Below, piece by piece: positions 54,464 to 64,000 of a stretch of DNA of 64,000 nt. Both the position numbers and the translations under genes were made by a program. Position 1 is the first letter of the stretch; each line of letters opens with the position of its first letter. This DNA comes from Eimeria necatrix (taxonomy: Eukaryota; Apicomplexa; Conoidasida; Eucoccidiorida; Eimeriidae): NCBI RefSeq assembly GCF_000499385.1, contig NW_013655219.1, forward strand, positions 1 through 64,000, in the 5' to 3' direction. Below the pieces are notes generated by a model, which saw only the letters and a list, made by a program, of their open reading frames with translations, ran no database searches and had not been told where the DNA came from.

Positions 54464-57400
54464 TCAGGGAAACGGAAGAGGATCTCGAGCGCACCTTTGC
54501 TGCCCGAGGACATCTCTACGCAGCACTACATCTGCGGCATAAGGCAGGGTATCGAGGCAAAGAGAGGCCAAGTGGCCCTCTCTGAATAAATTCAAGAAAA
54601 ACACAAAACCGCGAGAGAGGTCCACAGGCGGTAGACTGAAGCGCTCTTGCCGCCGGCCTAATGTCTGGCAAATGTGGCGGGACACCTGCAAAACGCAAAC
54701 CGCAAAGCTTATACTTAACCAATAAACCATAGCGCAAAACAATGCGCTAAAAAGCAAGGATTGGTCGTATTTCTGGGAAAGAGAGGGCTTCAAAGCACAC
54801 AGACGGAGACGGAAAGGAAGGACAGGAAAAGCAGGCAATGGCCTTTTAGTTACCTCGTAAATGTCGTTTGTGGGCCCGTTTAGCCCTAGCACTTGCACGT
54901 AGCCAAACTGCCGGTTCTTGTTAAGCTGGAAGAGGAGATAATCTGCAGCCAATTCTTCCCCTATAAGGTGTTCTGGCAAAATGCCCAAAACTCCCAATAT
55001 CAAACTTCTGCCCGGGTCGCAATTCCTGCACATATCGAAATGGGGCTCTACTGTAGGGGGATAACGATTCCAAATATAATCTGAGTGCTCTTTACTCCAT
55101 ACTGCTGCCAGCACTAAACATTAAGTGCATTGAAGACTGGGAGAGGCTATATGCTAATTCGCTTTACACAAATAAGCATTTTGGGAAGGACGTACAAAGG
55201 CAAGTACTGCAAGAGAAGACAAAGAATCGAAACATATGCGGTCGTCTGCGTGTGCTTGCATTCAGGTCCATACATCGGTGTACATACACACCCACTTGTG
55301 TGTTTAACACTGCACTGCACATTTACTGCACAGGTGCCATCGCATGCAAATAAAGGCAGACAGGCCACTCATTGAAAACAAAAGCATGCACGCACATTCA
55401 GACCGACTTAGGCAAAAGAATGCCTGGAGAATCGAAGCAGAAAACTTTTGGTTTATTCGTCAATTGAAACGCATTCACATCTCGCGTTACTCCAGGCAGC
55501 TTCCCCGTTTTCGCTGTTGTTTTATCTGAAAGAGGCACCAACGGGACAGACGCAAGGTGTAAATCGTGGGTCACTCAATTGCACGTGCGACAAAGATGAC
55601 AGGGCTCTGCAGAGCTGCAAATCGCCACTATATATAGCCGATTAAGACACTATACCAAAAGCCGCAAATGAGACGCACGCAGCTGGTGCATGCATAGCAT
55701 TCATGCGCATGTGTACGCTTGCGTTTACGCTTTTCTCTTCGTTTGTCGCTGTGTAGAGCAGTTTTCCAATTATGCGAAGGCCACTTTGCGCATGTGTTGC
55801 TTTGTATAATTTTAATCTGGAGTTTGCATCTATTCATTGAGCGCGGTCGTGAGCACGGAGCTGAATTTATGTGTAGTCTGTTTATGCGAATGCACTTTCC
55901 AAACGAGCATACGCCAAGGCTCAACGGGCTTCTAGTTGGAAGTTCGGGTCCAAGCTTTAGGTTTTAAGGGTAGAATGACTCACTGACACCCTGAACGAGT
56001 TGATTGCCGGGTTTCCCGTGAAAGCTCGCCTGCGGCCATAACAGGCATTCAGATGCCCGAAAGCTCAAACTGTTCGAGAAATTAACAGAACAGACACAGG
56101 GAATCCCCACACAATTTCTTGATAAAAATCTAGTCCCCTGTGAAACAGGGGACTAGGTTTTTCTAGATCTGTGCGGCGCACGCTAACCCCGTCAATCCCA
56201 ACCATCACACCCACTCCACGGCTGGAACAATGATGCATGTACGGTAGCACGGATGCAGCACCCCCAATTAATACCTTTACAATCATTCGCCTTAGGGACG
56301 TTCAAGGCTGGTTCCTGTGATGAATTGCGTCAGGCCTGCCCTTTCGGGCTAATAGTTTAGGACTGCTTGGTGGGGAATAAACATACGAAGTCTACGTGTT
56401 AGCCCCTCAGGGTATAAGACTTAGGGTGTACAGTTTACGGAGAAGGCGAGCGCCTTGAGCGCATTAAGAATTGAAGACTTGCCGGTGTTGGGAAGCCCGG
56501 CCAAAAGCAGCCAGCGGCCGATGCTGCTAAATTTGGGCTCCGGGGTCCCCAGCACCCATTCAGTAACCTTGTGCAAGCCCTTGCGCTGTTTTGCAGAGAC
56601 TAGGACGGACTGCATAAAGACAAACAGGAAGGAGGAGCAGTGAGACGGGAGGCAAAACTGAAGAGCAGGAGAAGAACGTGCAAATACATACATGGACGCA
56701 GGCAGATGTGAGGGTGTGGAAAAAAAACCGCGAAACGAAAAAAAGTAGCAAGGAGTCCCAAGCACTCAGGCAACGAAACAAGCGCGTGGACGCATTTGAC
56801 GTTTTCGGCGGAAAACGCAAATATTCATCGACCCGTTCACAAAAACCAGTGGATCTTCTGAAGAGTCGTTCCGAACAAGAACAAGCGGCTCTTCTGAATA
56901 AGATAAAGGGTATTAAGCAGCCACTCATCCAAAACACTCAGTAGCAGAACTGAACACAACAACCCACTAAAGTAAGCTTGGTTGCTGTAGCCACTTTGAC
57001 CTTAACACTGTCATCCCCACACTTCATGCCATGAACCCTACGCCCGAAGCGTGAATTCTAGATTTAAGAGACAGTGCATCACCTCCAGGCCGGCTGCCTG
57101 GAGTAGTTCTTGCGCCTTCTGCAATGAAAAACAAGAGCACATTCTAGGAAGAACAATTAAAACCAGCGTATAAATGGACTATAAAACTGTTATATTATAC
57201 GGCAAAATTAACCCTTAGCACACAATTTCTGCTTCCTAAGAGAGAAGCGTATGCTATGAGCCTGGGGCCAGAGCAACGCCCTCCAAACCAGCGCTCATTG
57301 ACGGGCGTTTCGACCCTGAACCCTGAACCCTAAATCATTTGAGGCCCACTTTTGCATCTGTAGAGGAGACAAGGTCGCACTTGTTCAGAACAATTAGCCG

Positions 57401-58027
57401 CTTCAGATGCTTGGGAGGCTTTATGGCTTCAAGACACCCGCTCGAAGTGAGAGGGGCTCTCGCATCTCTAACCTGCAATAGCAGTGGCGCCAGAACTAAT
57501 ACGAGCAGCATAGTCAGAAAGCTCTGCATACGCGCTTCCACTTCCTTCCTCTCCTGTTAACAGTTCTTCGCATTCAAGATACAGCCACCCATGCGGGTTT
57601 GATAACAAAGCAAACGAAGGCAGAAGGTGCAGAGTAGCGACAAGACAAATGAACAGCGACCAAGACCCACCTCTACGAGGCAATCCACCTCTGCTGCCTT
57701 CTTCTGAAGCTCCACCACACCACGAGACATGTGAGGAGGAAAGTAGCACGCCTTAGGGGCTGCACGTCCGAACGCCATTCGGGCTTGAAAGTCAGGAAAT
57801 TGGCAGTTGACGCCATTCCGTGATCCCCGTTGTCCCTCGGGGGCCCCTATGGAGAATGCCTCGAGATTATCCTTACAGGCGCCAAGTGAGGGATGCAATT
57901 TTCCATTCGTCGATGCACGTTTAGGGGCAGTCTTCGGCTGACCACGAAGTGCCAACAAGAAGTCACTCAAAAGGGGAGACCCTGAGGCCCCTAAGCCCCG
58001 GGCTTTCTGGGCAGCCCTGCCCCGCAT
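54464..58027 (-). CDS. MTG1/RbgA (YlqF)-type circularly permuted GTPase
   Basis: Ribosome-assembly GTPase, probably mitochondrial or apicoplast, acting on the large subunit. Exons read: 58027-57671, 57472-57350, 57118-57083, 56609-56439, a gap, 55050-54854 and 54685-54464. Landmarks in permuted order: FPPHMSRGVVELQKKAAEVD then CLVEVRDARAPL; G4 LNKCDLV (Asn149-Asp152); G5 SVLVSAKQRKGL; G1 GLPNTGKSS (210-218); then ILPEHLIGEELAADYLL, LNKNRQFGYVQ and the C-terminal FLNLFREGHLASLCLD. The G2 and G3 (DxPG) piece, expected between 55051 and 56438, was not found. A weak candidate is an exon starting at 56029 (ASFHGKPGNQL). The ATG at 58027 sits directly after TTTAG, so an upstream exon is likely; MFKKTSILRWFSNYFLLPHC at 58220-58161 looks like a mitochondrial presequence. 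Confidence 0.87.
56124..56162. repeat. 17-bp inverted repeat with 5-nt loop (hairpin)
   Basis: AAAAATCTAGTCCCCTG, loop TGAAA, then CAGGGGACTAGGTTTTT. Sixteen Watson-Crick pairs and one G-T pair are formed. It lies inside the large unresolved interval of the GTPase gene. It is not followed by anything that looks like a terminator for a mapped gene end. Confidence 0.9.
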
Positions 58028-58702
58028 CTAAATCTGACTGAAATTTCCAGAAGTCTTCTACAGGCTGTAGGAAGTGATGAACGTGGTGCTTTTTAGGCCC
58101 ATGAGACCTTCGTCGGGGCCTGCTGTCAGCGTTGGTAGTGAGCAAGCGCAACCACGACCTGCAATGCGGAAGAAGGAAATAATTAGAAAACCAGCGAAGA
58201 ATTGATGTTTTCTTGAACATCTGAAGAAGATGAAGGTCCTCTAGAGGCCGAAGTAGTGGAGCAAGCACAGGAGGGCCTAGTATCTGTTTTGAAACTTGGG
58301 CCCCATTATGTTAACAGGCTCCAACATCACAACACAACTCGAAAGAGCCCAAATAATTTGCAGAATATGCATTCAGGAGCCTAAAATGCTACCGAATTAT
58401 GGGAAATTTGAGAGGGGTATCGAGGGCTTTAAAGATCTGCCGGCTGTCTGGCGTGTGGGGCCCCCGCATAAGGGCTTCCTTCACTACTCTGGACCGTCAG
58501 CCTTCTAGTTCGACTGAAGGTCTTTTTTGAATTTGAGTGGGAAACAATGATATTTGTTAGTGAGCGGCTAAGTTTCAGGACTCCGGGCTTGAAATTCCCT
58601 TAGCAGGCAGCTTTCGGCACGAGCAGTGCCTGAGCGTGCCTCACTCACGTTGGAACAGTAAGCCCGTTCATTTTCAGTCATTGCCTAGTACAGCAGGTCA
58701 AG
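58028..58702. promoter_or_regulatory. Shared divergent promoter region, GTPase and downstream + gene
   Basis: About 675 bp between two divergent start codons. It probably also contains a 5' exon of the GTPase gene (the presequence-like frame starting at 58220 on the - strand). No defined promoter motif is recognised. Confidence 0.5.
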
Positions 58703-61410
58703 ATGGAGGCTTGGGGAGCCGACTGCGGGGCTGGAGCCTCCGTGTCTCTCCAAAACGTGGCAGAGGCATTCCAGGCGTACCTGAGCATGAGCCTAAATGA
58801 ACGCCAGCTACTGGGGTATATGTACGCATCAGCCCCAGGTCGCCGCCACTTCCTCCGACAAGCAGCTGCTGCAAAATCCAGACAGCTGTGTGCCAAGTCT
58901 GTCGCCTCGCAACTCAGTTCTTTTGCCGCAGTATTGCACAAGACGCTGGGGTACACCGAGGAGAAGAGCCCCCATGGGCCCCAGAACAGCTGCCCGCAGG
59001 ACGGCACTCAACCTCTGAGGTCCCATGAGGAAGTGGCTCATGCGTGGGTCTGCGCTGTAGAGTTCTGGCTGCAGCACGTGCAGCAGCTGCTGGCTTTTGA
59101 CGCAGCAGCAGCAACAGCACTAAATGCAGCAGATGAAGGCCCCCCAGATATTACAGTTGTGTGTAGGGAGATGGAACAGCTTTCCAGCCCGCTAGCTGCT
59201 GTGGCAGCAGACTCAAAGGTGCAACCCGCAGATGTCGCTGTTGCTGTTTCTACTGCAGCGCAAGTTTAGTGACCCCAACCATGCGTTGCTACGCTTCGCA
59301 TTTGCTGCCACTCGGCAGCTCTGTAGAGCAGCTCATATTTCTATCCTGTCCATATTTACTCATGTGCTCCTGTGGGTGGCTGTGGTTCTTGCGTGCTGCG
59401 CCACTTGTGCAGCTGCCGCTGCATACGAGGAAGGCTTCCGGCGAGGTGCTCTTGCTGATGGCGGTCGTGGCACTCAGTGTCTCTCATGGGACGTTTCCAG
59501 GGGGGGCGCTAGAGCCGACGAAGGCGCAAAACCAAGGCAATTCAACTAAGAGAAGGCAGATACTGCGGCGAGTTCTGCGGAAGGCTCTTCAGGGCATCTT
59601 GAGCGCTCCAGGAGACGGCACTGACGGGGCCTCAACTGCCATGAGGGTACTTTAAATTGCACTCAGAGCTCTTTCTGCTTTGGTTTCGATTGTGCACTGT
59701 TGGTATTTGTGTCGTCTCCATGCAGCTGTATTGCTGAAGCTTTATTATTACTGCAGCTTTGGCGGGTCCTGGTACTGCGACTGCTGTCCATGCTCAGGAG
59801 GAGGCTGTTGCGGCCGCGCATGCGGTGCTGCACTGGCGTGGGGTTTCTCGGGGTTCCTTACGGGCATCTGTGGGACCCCTTGCATTGTCTCTTATGGAAG
59901 TGGCTCAAAAGGGCGCCCTTATGAAATCCGACGTCACCGCTGCTGTGAGACCCTCAACCCCAAACCCTACGCCCGAAACCCAAACTTTCGTAACTGGTAA
60001 TCCCTGGCTCGAGACATCCATAGAGTTTCATGAATGGAGATATGTCTCACTTCACGCGTCAGGATGCCCATTTACGTCTGCTGTGTTTGCAGATGGGTCG
60101 TTCACTATTGTGTCGTCTCACCTGGCTGTGGCGTCCCTCTTCAAGACACGCAGCTCAGGGGGATCCCGTGCAGCAAAAGCGGGGGCAGCAAACCCCATTC
60201 GGTGTCCCATGTCTGTTTTCAGAGGCCCTCAACAGTGCGCAACAAAGTGTCGTTGGCCTCTTGGGTGCCCACAATCCAGGTGACCACCGCGAGGAGGCCT
60301 CCAGCGGTCCTGAACGCTTTCTTCTACTCAGGTCTCTTCAGATTATCCGAGACTTGCTACTGTATGGTGAGCATGCGCCGCTGGCTGTGGCTGCTATGGC
60401 GGATGTGGTTGTTTTTGCTGCGGTGGCTGCTATTGCTTGTGCTTTTGTTGCTACAGCACCAGCAACACTACATAGCGTTACTCATGTTGCTCCTGCTTTC
60501 TTCCCTCCATAAAAACTGAAATGCATGGTATACTGCTGCCGTCAGCTGCTGTGTTGCTGGCACTGCAGGCGCTGGCCAAACCTTCCCATCACAGGGTGCT
60601 GTCTCGGCCGCCTTGCTTCAAGTTGAAGAAGAAGGAGGCCGGTTTTTTATCGTTAACGTTAATAGTTTGGGGGCAACGCTTCTTGCTGCCACGGCTAGGT
60701 GCTGCGAGGCATTTGTGTCTGGAGTCACTGCAGCAGCCGCAGCTGTGGGGGACTTTTCAGCACCGCAGCAGCAGGAGCAGGAACAGCAGCAGGAGCAGCA
60801 GCAGGACTCGGCATTGCCCACGACGCCGAAGGAGCAACCGCAGCACCAGCCGTTTCTCCTTCGAAGAGGCGGTAAGGGTAGTCAAAAAAAGTGGAGGAAG
60901 CAGCTGCAGCAAATGGAGCAGCACCAGCAACAACGCCAGCAGCAACAGAATGACCGGAACTGCCAGTCGGCTTCAGTACTGCAAAGCAGCAGCAGCGCAG
61001 AGAGGGAAGGTGCCCCTAGGTCCACTAGCAGTGATAGCGGTGGCATCAGCAAGAAGGGTGTCCCGAATGGCACCAGCAGAAAGCCAGAGAAGTGCGGAAA
61101 ACGTAGCAGCAAGGCAGAAGCAGCAGGAGCAACAGCAAGCCTTGTGTTAAACCAGCTCGATGACCTACCTGAGACGGAGCTCTTTGCTACGAACGCCGCA
61201 ACCCTAGAGGCAGCGCTGAATGCGGCAGGAGCCCTCGTGGAAGTGGCAGGCCCCGGAGGTGTCCTGTCGTGTCTTTCAGTTTTCACTGGACTGTTGCAAA
61301 CTGTCCTCAAGTCAGTCATACATGTGTTCCTGCCTTCTTGCCGGCGTCCTGCTCAATTCGCTGAATCTGTTTTTGTCGTTATTTGTTATTTACTGGCCCT
61401 GCTTCTGTGA
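58703..61410 (+). CDS. Ala-rich helical protein, 5' part, family unknown
   Basis: Start ATG 58703 (AAG-ATG-G). The first exon (MEAWGADCGAGASVSLQNVA and onward) is helical and Ala-rich. Further exons that fit in phase: 59259-59322 (RKFSDPNHALLRFAF), 59413-59445 (AYEEGFRR), 59501-59646 (RQILRRVLRKALQGILSAPG), about 59757-59944 (EEAVAAAHAVLHWRGV), about 60159-60366 (LFSEALNSAQQSVVGLLGAH and FLLLRSLQIIRDLLLYG), and 60569 to about 61260 (GQTFPSQGAVSAALLQVEEE, a poly-Gln block, then LNQLDDLPETELFATNAATL). The end of the first exon and the entry to the fifth are not resolved. Short amphipathic helices recall HEAT/ARM solenoids of importin-like proteins, but I see no signature and name no family. Confidence 0.5.
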
Positions 61411-61998
61411 TGTTTTTCCTTTTCGGCCCCGTCTTTTTTTCTGTGCTTTAGGGCACATGCCGGTGGTGTGGAAGTAGTGCGAGACCCTTTGCCATAATCC
61501 TTCTATGCAAATGCATGCATCACTTAAATTTTTTGCCGTTTTATCTTGCCTCTTCCTGCATTTTCAGCCTGCCATCTCCCCTTCATCACAGCATGTTCGC
61601 TGCTCGCTTTGGCTCCTGCCTTCTCTCCTTCATTCGCTGTCTCCTGCGGGGGATCCCTGCTGCATCACCCGCAGTTCATCGTCTCTGCTCCCTCCACGCA
61701 GTGGCAGTTTGTCGAAACCTGTTATCACGCACACACTGGAGGCATGCATGTCACGTGGCTAGGCATCTAGCCATTGCGGAGGACGGAGAATCTCTTGCCT
61801 TGCTGCATGAGCAGGGTCTTATGACCAAACCACACAGAAACAAGCAGACAAATGGCAGTAAGACGACATATCCAACCAACCAATATACCTTGCTGTATTT
61901 GCACATCTGTAAGAGCAGAAACACGAGCAACTGCAATCGTGAATGTAGTTGCAAACCCCCAAAATAGTGATTTGCGGCCTACGATTTCCACAGAGAGC

Positions 61999-62217
61999 TG
62001 TAGTGGGAGTCTTGGTTCTACGGCTGCCGATGAAGCCCTTTGGGGCCTACACGCTACGGAAAGCGAGGGGCTTTTGCTGCTAGCACATGCATGGCGGAGT
62101 ACCTGCGGGCTTATTGAAGAGCTGCTTTATGCAGGGAGCCTCTCTGTCTTAGGGTTGTCTACGGTTCAGCTTGAGGCCTTTGCGGATGCTCTTGTCTTAG
62201 GAGTCCTCACGACGTAG
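61999..62217 (+). CDS. Probable internal exon of the same unidentified gene
   Basis: Behind an acceptor (GATTTCCACAG at about 61982-61992) the frame reads ESCSGSLGSTAADEALWGLH, then LLLLAHAWRSTCGLIEELLY and LSTVQLEAFADALVLGVL. It closes near a phase-2 donor (GAC|GTAGGG, about 62213). Helical, Leu/Ala-rich character matches the flanking exons. The joins on either side are not established. The stretch 61411-61980 is pyrimidine-rich and looks intronic. Confidence 0.45.
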   Translation, partial: CSGSLGSTAADEALWGLHATESEGLLLLAHAWRSTCGLIEELLYAGSLSVLGLSTVQLEAFADALVLGVLTT

Positions 62218-62379
62218 GGCAAGGAAGCAACAGGCTTCGCATTGCTATCTTTTGTGTGCTGTCGTTGTCGTGTATCTTTGATATTGCGTCGCGCCGTGGC
62301 AGTGTTATCTCAGGTCCTTTGTGCTGCTTTCTTGTGTGCTTGCTAGCGGTGCGGGTAGTGCTCAGCGAGCTACGAGAAA

Positions 62380-63384
62380 TTTCTGTGTGTTTTGCTGCTG
62401 ACCTTGCATTTGATGCATATCCACGCACGCAGAATATGAGTGTTTGCCATGACTTATTTCGTTCTAATTTGCGTGTGTTGGGTGCTCCTAGAGGCCTCTC
62501 CTGTGGACCTGGGAAGGGAGAACCACATCACTTTGCACGCTTTGTTGTCTCGGACCCGTGTTCACTTATTTCGGCCCTCCATCTGCTTACTGCCTCCATC
62601 AGTAAGGACCCTTCGACTCACATTGAGTACACGGCACCATGCTCAGTATCATATTCAGAGGTATTTTGCGTCTGGGGGTGCCAGCACTGCGTGCATTTTG
62701 GTGCTCCATACTGTTCCAATGGAAAAGAAAACATCAAGGAAACAGGGCGACTGAAGGCGTTTGATTCACATTTTTAGCGTCCTCGGATCGGATAAGGCAG
62801 CCATAGGGTAGAAGGCATAGCCCATAACAGTAGCTCACGAGCGAATTTCGGATCTTCGCATACATATGTCGTACATATATCAGTTGCTGCTTGTTTTGCC
62901 TGTCTTCGTTGTGGACTCCGTAAGCAAAGGCCATCTCGGTCGAGGGGACTCTCGGCCAGAATAGTGCAGTGTGGCGGCAAGAAGCGTTTGCCTTCAGTGC
63001 GGTCTAAAGTTCAGCACTTGTATTATATTGTGAATTTCCCGTGCAGGAGACGTTCTGCGGTGTGTCTTCGTTGCTGCAGACGTATGTTTCCCTCCCCCCT
63101 CCACTCTGCGGGCCGCGAGCTCTCTGCTGCGGAGGTTGCAGGCGATTTGCTGCAGCGGACCCTTCGGCGCAGCACAGCCACTGGGATTTATGCAGTTTCA
63201 AGTGGATAACGAAAGTACCAGCCGAAGTATGGATGCGCTTCAACAGCAATCAACAGCCGCTTTGGGGACAGTCTCCCCAGGGGCTGTCGAGACGGCCCTG
63301 ACGAATCTTGACTTTGCCATACGAAATGCAGCATGCGGTCAGACAAGGCGCCGCACATGGCTGTACTTGCCTCCCTCAGGCTAG
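62380..63384 (+). CDS. Coding-like stretch, exon borders unresolved
   Basis: Two open pieces have protein-like composition: 62430-62660 (SVCHDLFRSNLRVLGAPRGL, then HHFARFVVSDPCSLISALHL) and 63110-63384 (RELSAAEVAGDLLQRTLRRS in one frame, then NESTSRSMDALQQQSTAALG and AVETALTNLDFAIRNAACGQ in another). They continue the helical style of the preceding exons on the same strand. I could not assign consistent phases and give the interval only as probable exons of the same gene. Confidence 0.35.
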
Positions 63385-63494
63385 CTATAGCTACAGTCTC
63401 TGATATGCCTATAGCTGAGGGGACAGGGCTCGGTTTCCTCTGTGTTACTGCCCTCATGAGCTTGTGCATGCATCTGTTCTTATTGGATGTGTAG

Positions 63495-64000
63495 GACGTG
63501 GTGCAGAAGGCGCGGCAGCACTGGGACAAGCTTCTGTGGAGGGCGGGGAAGGAGTGGCTTCGCGGTTTCTGCTTCGGCCAGAACAGCTGCGTACACACCA
63601 TGACACCCTTACGGGGTCTAGCAGAGCGAATGCAGCCGTGTATGCTGCGTGCGAGTTGAATTTTTTGAGCCTAGCGTCACAAACGAGTTACCAGGAGGGC
63701 GCGTGCCCCCACCACAAACCAAAACCCAGTGACAATTCCCAGCCCCAAGAGGGCAGCTGCAGCTCCAAACCCGCGAGGCTACAGACTGTTAAGGCTCCAG
63801 CGTTGTCTCCGCTCCTTGAGGGGAGCAGCAGAGGAACTGACAGTGAGAACCGCCAATCGTTGGAGGCTCGGTCTGCCACTCCCAGCAAAGCCGAAGCGCA
63901 TGCATTCCTGTCCACCACTGGAGCAGAACCGAGATATCATGCGGGACAGACAACGAATTCGACCAGAAATGTAGGCTCCCCCGCTCAAACGCAACTGTGT
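63495..64000 (+). CDS. Exon running off the window end (partial)
   Basis: After an acceptor-like GGATGTGTAG (63485-63494) one frame stays open to the last base. It reads ...GAEGAAALGQASVEGGEGVA, then FLLRPEQLRTHHDTLTGSSR, NAAVYAACELNFLSLASQTS and a Ser/Gln/Glu-rich low-complexity tail. It has no ATG and no stop, as expected for an internal exon or a truncated last exon. It most likely belongs to the gene starting at 58703. Overlapping frames in this interval end at stops and read as less protein-like. Confidence 0.55.

Overview
This window looks like nuclear DNA of a coccidian apicomplexan, most likely Eimeria. The evidence is intron-rich genes on both strands, CAG/CTG triplet runs in exons and introns (read as poly-Gln, poly-Ala, poly-Ser or poly-Leu according to frame), and scattered telomere-like AAACCCT/AGGGTTT blocks. 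Known Eimeria genomes combine exactly these features, in repeat-rich blocks that alternate with repeat-poor ones. I see no operons, bacterial promoters, CRISPR arrays or intact transposons. The genus is inferred, because no species-diagnostic sequence was compared.

Layout. 1-1210: a satellite with a unit of about 508 bp. 1.2-7.4 kb: gene-poor, with one possible small secreted/membrane protein, a decayed coding stretch and short repeats. 7.8-10.1 kb (-): BT1-type folate/biopterin transporter. 12.4-16.2 kb (-): NAK-family protein kinase in eight exons. 17.3-19.0 kb (+): 5-formyltetrahydrofolate cyclo-ligase in three exons. 19.0-24.3 kb (-): Enhancer-of-polycomb homologue in ten exons. 24.3-26.8 kb: intergenic, with a perfect 247-bp tandem duplication and a GT microsatellite. 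26.8-30.3 kb (-): TPR protein. 30.3-38.4 kb: repeat-poor gene desert. 38.4-41.7 kb (+): PPPDE/DeSI-type isopeptidase. 44.7-47.3 kb (+): Gln-rich protein. 47.5-48.4 kb (-): three tRNA-Val(CAC) genes and a decayed fourth copy. 49.9-53.5 kb (+): leucine-rich protein. 54.5-58.0 kb (-): circularly permuted MTG1/RbgA-type GTPase. 58.7-64.0 kb (+): Ala-rich, helical, unidentified coding region that runs off the window end.

Exon models were built by hand from domain continuity, GT-AG or GC-AG borders and matching phases. The kinase, cyclo-ligase and isopeptidase models close completely in frame. The polycomb model closes except at one junction. The TPR gene, the GTPase and the last gene keep unresolved junctions, stated in their entries.

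Functional themes are folate metabolism (a transporter and the 5-formyl-THF salvage enzyme within 10 kb), chromatin (NuA4-type subunit), ubiquitin/SUMO processing and mitochondrial ribosome assembly. Neighbouring genes look independently transcribed. There are two divergent pairs (kinase/cyclo-ligase and GTPase/last gene) and one very tight convergent pair (cyclo-ligase/polycomb, with 26 bp between stop codons).
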